Shown: piece after piece, positions 10,981-20,662 of the stretch
Numbering within the stretch: position 1 is the stretch's first letter
How the letters are laid out: each line of letters opens with the position of its first letter
Assembly: GCA_000611775.1 (NCBI GenBank)
Contig: KK106983.1
Span: forward strand, 344,205 to 408,204
Origin: Umbilicaria muhlenbergii
Taxonomy: Eukaryota > Ascomycota > Lecanoromycetes > Umbilicariales > Umbilicariaceae
Reading direction: 5' to 3'
DNA length: 64,000 bases
The notes under the pieces: model-generated
Databases searched by the model: none
What the model was told of the DNA's origin: nothing
What the model saw: the letters and a program-made list of their open reading frames with translations, nothing else
Made by a program: the position numbers and the translations under genes

Positions 10981-11078
10981 GGGCCTGAAAACGGGAACCA
11001 TCAGGGCCTGAAAACGGGAACCATCAAGGCCTGAAAACGGGAACCATGATCAAAGCCTGAAAACGGGAACCATGATCC
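10981..11078 (+). repeat. 23-26 bp minisatellite, four units
   Basis: Units at 10981-11003, 11004-11026, 11027-11052 and 11053-11078 share GGCCTGAAAACGGGAACCAT (GCCTGAAAACGGGAACCAT in the last). The last two units are 3 bp longer. A further half unit (AACCATCA) precedes the array. It lies about 115 bp upstream of the MADS-like gene. Confidence 0.9.
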
Positions 11079-11191
11079 TAAATCCGCATTTGCGCGTACT
11101 ATAGCCACAGTCAAGAGACAAACTATAATTTAATGCCTTATATTCATACTTATATGCGTGAGCTATGCTCTGATATCTAAGGGTGATAATC

Positions 11192-11862
11192 ATGTCGTCT
11201 CAGCAACAATCGCAACAACTAGCACGTGCCAAGGCAAGAAGAGTCGCGAACAACAACTACCAGAAGCTATCTAAAACGCTCTATGAAAAATTAACTAAAC
11301 TATGCCAAGAATACGACCCTGATATTTACTTTCTAGCTCACCGTAATGGCCGCTTCAACGGATTTGTATCTGCAGACAAAACTGGTCAACCTTGGTCGCC
11401 GTCAGGCTGAGATACTTTGGTAAGCCCCTCCACGCCTACAGTTAACAGAAGCTAAGTCATGCTAAGGACAAACTGTATCCCTCACCCACTATAAAATCGC
11501 CATCCCATTGCCAGCGACGTGTTCATGGTCAAGTGAGGGTAGCCTCTAACAAACCTCCTTCACATGCGTCGCGTGACTTTAGCATAAACGGTTTGACCCT
11601 ATCAACGATGAACGCGGATTGCGCCGCTACCAAAACACTCCACAAGGCAGCAGGGGTGCATAATGAGATGGTAAGCTCAATGAGCTCAAGTCTAGCAAAT
11701 GATGCAACGACGAAAGAGTGACCTAGTGATTGCTTCTCTCATTTGATATGAAGTGGCATATGCGCTGCCTGTTTATTAAGCGCTGAGTGCTTGAGCCAAT
11801 CAGAATTAGAGCGGTTGTGCATCACTGGATGAATCAGAGGTTCTTGGTTGATGAGACGCTAG
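11192..11862 (+). CDS. Small MADS-like (SRF-type) protein with in-frame TGA codons
   Basis: Exon 1 is 11192-11419, intron 11420-11466 (47 nt, GTAAGC..TAAG), exon 2 11467-11862, ending at TAG (207 codons before the stop). Residues about 12-70 (basic stretch, LYEKLTKLCQEYDPDIYFLAHRNG in part, then FVSADKTGQPW) resemble the short MADS-like proteins common in ascomycetes. After the intron the frame resumes with DKLYPSPTIKSP, which fits the conserved YPLP..K-P tail of that family and supports the splice. In-frame TGAs lie at 11408, 11719, 11749 and 11830, against two TGG; no TAA or TAG occurs before 11860. The first TGA sits only three codons before the splice site. Likely nuclear; targets unknown. 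The C-terminal 50 residues are the least certain. Confidence 0.6.
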
Positions 11863-12448
11863 AGCGCCGTAAGCTTAGTGCAGCAACACGGAAACTGGAC
11901 ATCAGTTTGAGACTGTTTTCAGCACCTCAGGAACGCGCTGTTAATAGCTGAAACCCAAACGGAAACGGAATCAAAATACCAGCGAGTCATTGATACCAGT
12001 GCTCAGGCGGTATCCTTTGGTCAAAATTCACAGCAATGAAGGTTAAATTACCTCACTACAGCAGTGTCAACAATAAAGCTTCAACGCCTCTTTCATTGAA
12101 GGAGCAGCTTGGCTAACCGCCATTTCTTGTAGATCATGATTGCTTCATTTGAGAATCTCACATCTCTCCATTAATTACACCCGGGCAATTTCATATCAAT
12201 TCTGCGTGTGAAATTTGTGTGTCGGCTTCTGAGGACTATTTTGACGCACATAAATCCGCATATGTCAAGATGAACACAGGATGTGAGCTTTCTATCTTTC
12301 ATGCTTCTGTGAATGAGTAGCCAGCTTTCTGTTATCAGTAAAGGCTCAATAGGGCATGGACAGGAAGTTGACAGAAGGAATAGATCATCACCCTAAATGT
12401 GAGCATACTTTTGCGTTTTTAAATTTTCTCATTTCAACTACATGGCCT
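11863..12448. other. Spacer between convergent genes
   Basis: No frame with a recognisable motif on either strand. The gene to the left runs plus and the one to the right runs minus, so both 3' ends face this interval. Confidence 0.45.
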
Positions 12449-12948
12449 CTAGTCTTCCCAAGTCACACGTGCTCTCTTTTTCTCATGTCATGTATGACTA
12501 CTCTGCTCACATCTGTTGTCTATTACCTCCCTCACTCTCTTCAAAACGCCTCTTCATTTGTGACTTCTCTGAGATATATTCTTCATTTGGTCAACCTCGT
12601 TCCTTAAGTTCCTAAGCAGATCGTTGAGCTCTCTCAGCTGTGTCATAACATAGGTAATGTTATCTATAATCTCCTTTAAGCGTTCTTCTAACCGTGGAGA
12701 TGAATTCACTGTATTACTTAACAGGTCTTCTCACTCCTTTACACCTTCATCCTGAGAATCCTTGTATTTTGACGCTGGATGCGAATCACTGAAGCTATTC
12801 AACGTAATGCCACCTGTGTCAGCGGACTTTTTCAAATCATTTTCATGTAGCTAGCATGATCAATTCCTGCTGGAAAGGCTTAACATTAATAAAAACACAC
12901 CTTGTCCTGATATAGCGTTGGGTCTTCAATTGTATCTTGAGAATTCAT
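12449..12948 (-). CDS. Small coiled-coil protein with in-frame TGA codons
   Basis: On the minus strand exon 1 is 12948-12901 (16 codons, MNSQDTIEDPTLYQDK), the intron 12900-12851 (50 nt, GTGTGT..CTAG), and exon 2 12850-12449, ending at TAG. The splice is phase 0 and the 149-codon product has no TAA or TAG inside. In-frame TGAs lie at 12731-12733, 12554-12556 and 12488-12490, against one TGG. Heptad-like leucine spacing over about 75 residues (LEERLKEIIDN, then LRELNDLLRNLRNEV) predicts a coiled coil, followed by a basic tail. I do not recognise the family. The glutamate before the first TGA and the leucines after it (KE-x-EDLL) would suit a tryptophan. Confidence 0.5.
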
Positions 12949-14066
12949 CTTAAGGCAGCGAGGGCGTCTGGCTGTTTGATGAAGAGGAGGCTTGAAAAGT
13001 GAATGAGAGGTATGATGAACATGTACTTCAAGGTAAGAACTTTATTTATATTCTGTTTCTTGCTGCTCAGCTGATGTCAGGCGTCCCTGCGCCTCAAGGT
13101 TTCAGGTTTAAAAAGTTAATGAACATGCCACCTTCTATACACGCTTGTCTGCACCCTACAGTAATGCATGCTATTCTAGGATGTGTGATGTTTGCCTGTT
13201 TCTCTCACTCTAGAACACTTCATGTAGCAGTGTCAAATATCCTGTACATATGTTTTCCTAATTACTCTACAAATATGAACCCAGTTCACCGCTTCATGAA
13301 CTAAGAAGACTTTGTTAACCTGTGGTTGTGATGTCCTTATGCATAAGAAACCGTACAGGTTCATTTCAACTATAGATTATGTCACTCAAACTGATCATAT
13401 CATCTGTCTTCCATGGCAGCGTCAGCCATATATAACATCACCTCACTTAATAGCCTCCTTGCCTGTACCTGATGACTGTTCCTGACTCTGATGATACTGT
13501 TCATATCTACAAAGACTGATAAGGCTGACTTCAGTGATCCACAGGCCTTACTTCCATTGAAGCTAATACATATGAGAGTAGGATGTCAAGGATGAGTAGT
13601 GACATTCACTGATACATTCCCATGTTTCTGTTCATATGAACAGTCGTGCCATGTCAACATATATGATAGCGCTGAGACATCTGTGATGCCTCATTCATGC
13701 GATATACCTGTTAGTTCCGGCTTCATACACTGATAGTGAACCCCTGGAATTTGATGTATAAATAGGCGTCTTCTCATGCAGATTCCGCACACATCCTCTA
13801 CCTTTGATATGACATTCATTCTCATCAGCTTTGTTATTTGCTTCTCAATCAGACTCCTGTTGAGCATCACGCTCACGTACCGTGATGCTCAGCTACTCAA
13901 GCCGGATGAGGTGAACGCAAATTTGAGAGACACCTACCTTCAGGAGAGAGTCTTCGCTGTTATCTTCAACATTTTTCAATCTGAGTTATTAATAGCTGGC
14001 ATAATTGCAATCGTGTTCATGCTTTGCTCAAGAGGCACAATATACTGGCTTGACATGATTGTGCAG
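12949..14066. other. Interval with no confident gene
   Basis: A plus-strand hydrophobic frame at about 13776-14123 contains RDAQLLKPDEVNANLRDTYL, which reads like real protein, and may hold upstream exons of the Cys-rich fragment that follows; I could not place splice sites. The rest of the interval shows nothing recognisable. Confidence 0.35.
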
Positions 14067-14399
14067 TGCAACCTCCAGCTTATGACTGTCACAAATGTAA
14101 GATCATTCAAGCAAACTCTTTAAGCTTGCTAATTTGTGGGATGACAGCTTGCCAGGATTCTACGTGTTTTGAGGTTCCCCTGCCCAGCTATTTGACTGAC
14201 ATATGCAATGGCTATTCTGATGACTCCAAACACCGTTTATCCTATGAGGTTTGTAACATATTTCCAAATTCCCTATCCTTCTAACTAATGATTGAAGCAG
14301 AAATCCTGGCTCTGCTTTTGACTCAAAACTGATTTATCTCTCCACAGTAGCATCCCTTCTCTCTACATTAATTTCGCAAAAGCGTCTAGAAGATCATAG
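14067..14399 (+). CDS. Cys-rich two-exon fragment, 5' part unresolved
   Basis: A frame following an AG at 14065-14066 reads PPAYDCHKCK, then CGMTACQDSTCF, to a donor GTTTGT at 14249. The intron is 14249-14300 (52 nt) with a good CTAACTAATG branch and GCAG acceptor, and exon 2 runs in phase to TAG at 14397-14399. One in-frame TGA is at 14319-14321, beside one TGG. The Cys/His spacing suggests a small zinc-binding fold. Upstream exons are missing from this model, and the family is not recognised. Confidence 0.3.
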
Positions 14400-14765
14400 G
14401 AATTCAGGGTCAGAAAGTGACTCAGAATACAAGTGATTGTTGATCATTTTTCTCATTACAAACGCTATTGCGGTGTCATGCCAGTTATGCGGAGCGATTA
14501 TTATTGACGGTACATCACTTGCTCATGACAAAATGAACATCAGTCTCAGCCAGAGCATCTACCTCATAAGTTCTAATCCTCTTTGTTGTGTAATCTAATC
14601 AGAAACAGGCCTGTACAGTGACACATTTGCTCTGTTCTCTTAATTTCTGCCTAGCTGACATCAAGTGCTGAATCATTGAACCTCTCAGCGCTCTGATGCG
14701 CGTATCACAGTCAATGAATAGACGAGATAACAACCTTGAGGGCACAGTGAGATTGAATAACCTAG

Positions 14766-15397
14766 AGAACATTGTAAATTCAGCAACAAGATAGATGCAG
14801 AAGCTGGGAATGCTCTTTTAATCAACAAGGCTGAGTGAAACTCCTTTGAGCTTGATATCAACCCAAACCTTCTGTTGGACTTCAACGCTTTGTGTAGGTT
14901 TGAATCTCAGACTCAGGAAGCATCTGAACTCACCTTGAAAGAGCTAAAGAGATCATGATCACGTGCTCTGCTGCACAGACCATAGTTTAATCCATCCTTT
15001 CATCACTGTTTCCCAACAGGCAACTCCACCATAGAGCTGCATTGTATGTCAGCCATGAAATCACCAGACATGTTAGAACAGCATCACAAAAGTATACATA
15101 TAAATCATGAGGATTACGTCCTTGCTTACAAGCTGAAGGTTTAGCCTCTCTATGGCTTTCACTGATGCATTCAACCGCTACCTTTGCACCTACACTTCAA
15201 TACAGTGTTGTGTATGGATGTCATCAGCACTTGACCATATTTCATGCTATGAAACAGGAATCATCTCTGATGTCTCTTTTCCACAGACCCGTGCCGCCGT
15301 GGCCAGGTCAGACGCAGCTAACAAGGTGAACTCATGACGCTGCTGCAACTGCACATTCATCACATCACTGTATAGAGGGACCTGCTCTGGTCTCAAG
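14766..15397 (+). CDS. Multi-exon gene segment with Cys-rich WxCCxC-like motif (partial)
   Basis: Exons 14766-14962, 15020-15138 and 15206-15397 join in phase over introns 14963-15019 (57 nt) and 15139-15205 (67 nt); a further donor, GTATGAG, follows at 15398. In-frame TGAs are at 14836, 14956 and 15335, with one TGG and no TAA or TAG. The third TGA directly precedes RCCNCTFITSLYRGTC, which resembles small ascomycete Cys-rich proteins in which a tryptophan comes just before the CC.C pair. The start and the 3' end are unresolved. Later sequence near 15840-15950 (VCRHCDRIL) may belong to it. Function unknown; a zinc ribbon is the best guess. Confidence 0.35.
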
Positions 15398-16205
15398 GTA
15401 TGAGTAACATCAAGCCTTTTGATTCTACGTACGCTTTAAGGCCGACAAACTGACAGTTTAAACAACACGTACCTAGAAGACGCACTTCATTATCTAAGAC
15501 CTCTTTGAAGCTTGCTCAAAAGCCGCAGTTGCCTCTGACCGCCGTTTTTGTGATTCATGATAGCTGTGCTTCACCTGTTGAAATACCTCTGCATTTGCTC
15601 AGCTGGCGCCAGCTCAGTCCTGTGTAAGAACATGAGTTCAGGTGTCTTGAGCACATTGAATCTGCGCCGCCCCTGGTGGTGCGTGACAATTTATTGACCC
15701 CAACCGCCTGTCTCTGCCAACGTATGAGGCAGACTTGAAGCCCTTGACCCCCTTTGCTGCTGTGAAGGCTATCGCCCACTCCGTGGTGTTCAATCAATAT
15801 GAACGGCGTGGTAGCTGAACAGACATCATGTGGCTCCCGTATGCCGTCACTGTGACAGGATCCTGGCAGAAGAACATCAACAAGGCTCCTCTGAGAATGA
15901 TCATGCTGCGCCCTTTATGCGTTACAGGATGAGAGGTATTGATTGGTAGAAGCATCATCAAGAAAGGCTGAGGATTGCATGATGAGGCGCTTTTGAAGCA
16001 TACTTCCTTGCACCCTGAAGCTAGTGATGAAGTATAAAGTCATGTGTGAGCCTGATGCAGTCTCCTCATCATCATGGCTCTCTCTTCTTTGTCTTTCCCC
16101 TGAAGTGCAGATGAAGTTGATCAACTGTTCAACTCTGTTATGAGTCCTGACTACTACACTTCTCTTTGCAGAAATTCTCTTTTCATCCTTGATCTTGATA
16201 CTAAC
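15398..16205 (+). other. Unresolved coding-like interval
   Basis: CpG is retained and several stretches read like protein, notably a CxxC motif (PVCRHCDRIL) near 15840 followed by a charged segment ending near 15935, but I could not fix frame-preserving introns. A possible acceptor (CTTTGCAG) ends near 16170, just upstream of the next gene's ATG. Confidence 0.3.
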
Positions 16206-17613
16206 ATGGACACAAAATTGGCAACTGAAGGGATGGAACGACGAGTCAATGATGAAATGATTGTTAAACAAGATCCTGAACATGGCGGCCGTCACATCAT
16301 GAACCATGAGGCGCTATCAAACACAATATTCAAGGAACAGAATGCTACAGGAAATGAGGCTGATGAAGAATGTGATGCTGAGATGAACCAGGAGCCTGCG
16401 ACTGTAATGCAGAGCAGGGTCATTGAAGCTTCATCAGTGCTGAGTGAGGGTGAGCCCTTCACTGCTGAGGACACTTCTCTCACTATGAGTCACAAAGCCT
16501 CTTCAAGCTCACTGTTTGAAAAGGTGTGCACATCACCATCAGCAGACGCTGAGATACGCCCTGAATATAAATCAGAGGCACAGGCGGGCGCCATGAAAGA
16601 ACCTATCAGCATGAATCATACTCATGCCACCTGCTCAATTGAGGATGAGACAGTCCCAACGGAGTTAGTGAACGTGACGATTGAAGATGTGACTGAAGTT
16701 CAGGCAATCCAAAACGAGGGAGACGCCTATGAGCATGTACATCAAGATCAAGACATCTTATTCAGTGTGGCTGAGCAACAAAGGCTGGAAATTAAGGCGG
16801 TCATAAGTGCAGGCACGGATCTAGACAGCTCAGGCAACATCACACCTGATTCAAAAGGTATGACCTCATGCATATTCTGAGATACTCACTGATATCACAG
16901 ACAACCTGATATTACTTGATGATGATGAAGAATCATCAAGATCATCATCACTTCAACTGACCCCTACTGCCACCAGTATTAACGGCAGCAGTGTGGATGA
17001 CAGTGATGAGAGCAGCCAAGTCACAGCACATTCCTCCAGCAGGTCAGCTCAACAGAAGCGCAAGAGAAGTCTTGATGACATGCAAGCATGAGGCAGTGCT
17101 GAGTTTCATGAGTCTGAAACTGAAAAGCTTCAGTCTGCATGACTTAACATACAGATACATTGATGTGCCATAGAAGCCTTCATATCAGAGTTAAAAAACC
17201 ATAACTCTCATCTTGAGCGTTTGGTTATCAATTTTAACGCGTATTGGTTTGATTTTTGTGTTAAGGTGAAACACAGCGGGTCAACTGATTTATCAAGCGT
17301 GGCGGAGCTTATCAATCATTGGAAGAAGGTGGAACAAGAGCTAAGAAAAGTCAAAGGCAGTGACAAGAGAAAGCATAAGGTGCTCAAGTTCAGGCAGACT
17401 CTGAATTGACTTGAGGATAAAATGGTATTGTATGACTGCATCAAGGAGTACTCAAACTCCGCAGACTGAAAGGATGAGGACAAGGACGGGGACTTTGAGG
17501 ATGAGGAAATTTGACCCCCCTCCAAGACTCAGCGTCGATGATTATTATCCAGGTTTTGAAATCAGACAAAGCATACTCATTTTTCTATTTTGCCCTACGC
17601 TATGTTTCACTAA
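16206..17613 (+). CDS. Acidic, Ser-rich nuclear-type protein with C-terminal coiled coil, in-frame TGAs
   Basis: Exon 1 is 16206-16857, intron 16858-16900 (43 nt, GTATGA..CACAG), exon 2 16901-17613 ending TAA; 454 codons. The N-terminal half is acidic and disordered-looking. The splice joins DSK to a DDDEESS tract, then a basic RKRKRS-like nuclear signal near 17055-17075, then a helical region with HLERLVINFNAYWFDFCV and KKVEQELRKVKGSDK, and an acidic DEDKDGDFEDEE tail. In-frame TGAs lie at 17089, 17140, 17161, 17407, 17467, 17512, 17539 and 17557; in-frame TGG occurs twice. Ten out-of-frame TGG triplets are intact. I do not recognise the family. An upstream exon is possible, because an acceptor-like CTTTGCAG lies just before the ATG. 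Confidence 0.55.
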
Positions 17614-17739
17614 TGTTCTGAAAACTAGACTTCTGCTGTTCATCTGCGTCATCACTGTGCCAAGAAGTGCATCACTGCGGATGTGAACAGGTTAAATATA
17701 TCGCATGTCTCTATAATAGAGGCCCGCTCAGAGAAGTAC

Positions 17740-18330
17740 ATGCGTGATATCATCAGGTATGTACCTTGAATTCATGTAACATTGACTGCTTTGCTTAGAT
17801 TGTTTAACAACATGAAGAAGTACTCTGATGCCAGAATTTTTATCAGCGTCGTAATACTTCCTGTACACAAATCCGTCATTTGCATACAAAGTGAATACTT
17901 TGAAAAGGCATTTCAGGAGTCATTCATCAAGGGAAGCTCAGAGGAGCTTAAATTCAATGATGAGAGTAAAGCCGCTCATTGAAGGGTGTTGAAGTACATG
18001 TACATTGGTGATTATTCAGAAGATGAGTTATCTGATGATTCAGCAAGTGAATCTGACTTGAACAAGCGAAAGCATAGACATTCCTGCTCAAGAGTGCTCA
18101 ACTGGAAAGTCCTGAAGATGCAGAGAAGAGCAATATGTATGCAGGAGCTCATCAGACTACACAAGTGTATAAGTGAACTGCTAAAGGAGGAAGTAGACGA
18201 ATTTAATGAGTATATAAAGATGTGAACAAGTCGCCGCGGCTTCAATAGCAAAGTCTGTTATAGATATTTACCGGGTGCTGATTGTGTGCACGTGCTCAGG
18301 TCTAGAGATTACATGATTCAATTCAGCTAA
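17740..18330 (+). CDS. BTB/POZ domain protein with in-frame TGA codons
   Basis: Exon 1 is 17740-17756 (MRDIIR), intron 17757-17798 (42 nt, GTATGT, TTGACTGC branch, TTAG), exon 2 to TAA at 18328-18330; 182 codons. Residues about 13-85 match the fungal BTB core: YSDARIFI, LPVHKSVICIQSEYFEKAF, then RVLKYMYIGDYSEDE, a fold that mediates dimerisation and often cullin-3 binding. In-frame TGAs are at 17980 (just before RVLKYMYIGDY) and 18223, with one TGG. The part after residue 95 is basic and matches nothing I know, so an unrecognised intron or shift there is possible. It lies 126 bp after the previous gene on the same strand and converges with the chromo-domain gene. Confidence 0.6.
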
Positions 18331-18474
18331 GTATTTATATTTCTTCTTCAGGAACATGACTCTTCACGTTCTTTTATTCTCCCTCCACGTTCATGGCTCA
18401 TATGTCATTTGTGTGAAAAGAGTGTCAAGAGTTGTAGGCATAATCTGATAAGGGACTCAAAATCAGCCCCTTCT

Positions 18475-18498
18475 AAGGGGTCTGAAATGGGACCCCTT
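18475..18498. terminator. Hairpin between convergent gene ends
   Basis: AAGGGGTC (18475-18482) and GACCCCTT (18491-18498) form a perfect 8-bp stem over an 8-base loop; a second palindrome, CCCCTTCTAAGGGG, overlaps at 18467-18480. It lies between the 3' ends of the BTB and chromo-domain genes, so a role in 3'-end formation is possible but not shown. Confidence 0.3.
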
Positions 18499-18716
18499 TT
18501 CCCAAAAGAACACTTGATCAAAATCTTCAGAAGATTCATCAGCTAGGCCTGAAATCAGGCTCATTGAGTCAAGCTTCACTGAGAGGGACAAGAATGAGGC
18601 CCTTGTAGGAAAGTTGTTCCTTGTTCAAAACTCTTATGAAGGACATTCATCTCAGGGGTTGCAATGAAGAACCTGAGGCGTTTTCATCCCCTCAGTCATT
18701 TTTGACTGATGTGTGA

Positions 18717-20662
18717 TCACCTGGCCTTGTTATCATCAGCGTGATCCTTTACATCTCTGTTCTCCTTTCAACACTGTATTCACCTCCACAGCCTTTCTGG
18801 CGGCCCTGGTTGAGTGAGATTGATCACGTGAAAGTCACAGAGTCTGTACGGGCTATTCTTGAAGTTGAATGCATCATACCACTTCAGATTGATCTCATAT
18901 TCAACTCATTTCATACGGTACTGTAGCTTTCTGTGATTGATACAGGACTTCAAGATCCTCTTCACCTTGTATTTGTTATCCTCATCCGCACTTCTGCAAT
19001 TGCGCTTCCACTTGTGTCTGCGCGGGTGACACGTTCATGCAGTCAACCTTAATTGTGTGTTGCTTTCAGAATCACTACCTTCTTCGCTGTAGTCATCACT
19101 GCTATCATTATTATAGTACATCTTGTTGTCGTGACTACTGTCCTGCAATGTTGGAAGAGATTTTGAGGCTGAAAGATGATTTAAAAGCGGCCTGTCACAT
19201 GGAAGTGGTGGCTTTCGTTGCCTTGCTGAGTGTGCGGCGTCTTTTGAGCGATAATTTGATGCCTTATTCAGCATTCAACTGTGCCGCTTGGCTGGCAGTG
19301 AGCGTTTGCGCTTACGTGTCACAGATGCACTACATGTTATGTGATTTTCATTGTTATTATCACCGGCGTTGCCTGTAGCTTCGCGTGTTGACAATTCACC
19401 TTGTTTTTTGTTAGAAGGAATGGTATACTTAGATTTGTAAATGCTTACCTTGCGTTTTCACCTTTCTTTCTACCGGAACTTTGGCTGAGCTTGTGATAAC
19501 TTGCGGGACAACATGGCGGCTGAGCTTATGCGCTGACTGATCAGCAAGACAATCAGATCACGTGTCTCCCTCACTCCCTGAAAGCAGATTATCACTTTCA
19601 AAGATGACATTGAATTCAGCATCCGTCAACGGTTCCCTGGCGGGTTGTACATGATTCATCAGCCTGCCATCTAATCTCGTTTCAACCAGTGAGTTGTTCG
19701 TGAGGGATTGAGATGAGTCAGGTACAGAATCACTTTGCAGAAGTAAACTGACTATAACTTTCACTTCTTCCCTCAAGTTAGAGCTTATTAAGTCCTTCAT
19801 GCTCACAGAGACGTAATCTTCATTAGTGAAATTTTCAATGAGAATACCTGCATGATGAAATTCACTGTTCATCCACTCAGCTTTATCACTCTGTCATAGT
19901 GAATGCATGTCTCCGTCGCTTATGTTTATTCTATGTTTGAATTGATTGCCCTCAATGATGATTGCATTCCCTACACTCATTGTTAGATAAATACGATAGG
20001 AGTGAGCCACTATGGTTGAATGAACTAAGGACTTACCACAACTGCCATCACTGACTTTGTTGTTCCCCTCATCATCTTTTTCTTCATTTTCTTGTTCACC
20101 TGCATAAGAGTTAGTTCTTCTGGAAAGTTAGCAAGTTAATGCTACTTCATTACCTGCAATGCTGTCCTCTGTGAATATCAGTTGAATCTGACCCTGATCA
20201 GCACTCTTATGTTGCATCATGTTTGAAGATTGGCTCAGTATACACTCAGTGCCCTCAGCTTTGTCCTGAAGGTGGCTGCTGAAATCAAAATTATCACTGT
20301 CATCAACATGATCATCAGTCCTGAAATCACGAACTGCACGGGTGTCTGTACGCTTATTAGACAAATGTAATGTTGTAGGCACACACATGCGCTTCATTAG
20401 CATTGTGAAACCTACCTGAGAGGTTCATCAAATGAGGATTACTAGATGCAGACACAAAACTGCCTTCATTTTCAGGGTTGAATTCAATTCTCAGCTCAGC
20501 TGTTGGGCTGTTGTTGAGGACATGTCATCCATCGTTAATAAAAGCCGCGGCCTTCAGAGTGCGGCGTTCAGTATGTGATTTGAACGCTGAAGGCCCAGTA
20601 TATGAAATGAATTTAAAGTGTGGCTTCACGCGGAACGAACTGAAAGTATCAAAAGAGGTCAT
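18717..20662 (-). CDS. Five-exon chromo-domain protein with in-frame TGA codons
   Basis: Minus-strand exons: 20662-20416, 20345-20154, 20099-20037, 19970-19449 and 19399-18717. All four introns (70, 54, 66 and 49 nt) begin GT and end AG, have CTAAC/CTAAT-like branch sites and keep one phase; the coding length is 1707 nt (569 codons). The middle is acidic and Ser-rich, with a basic RKRKRS nuclear signal near residue 370. From residue about 484 comes a chromo domain (KYKVKRILKS, KLQYRMK-x-VEYE, LKWYDAFNFKNSP, CDFH), then the ascomycete tail PGPPERLWR-x-IQC-x-KENRD. These proteins usually read methylated histone H3 or similar marks. Eight internal in-frame TGAs start at 20525, 19894, 19558, 19275, 19035, 18906, 18780 and 18768 (lower coordinate), against four TGG. 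The TGA closing the model may also be sense; the next other stop is TAG at 18543-18545. The start is the first ATG before a family-like N-terminus. Confidence 0.7.

Noticed and set aside
12356-12607. Plus-strand frame opposite the coiled-coil gene
   Set aside because: It lies antisense to an exon that has better support (splice sites, phase, heptad pattern), so it is treated as a shadow.
16140-16205. Earlier in-frame ATG (16140) as the start of the acidic gene
   Set aside because: An acceptor-like CTTTGCAG lies between it and the ATG at 16206, so this stretch is more likely intron or leader; not decisive.
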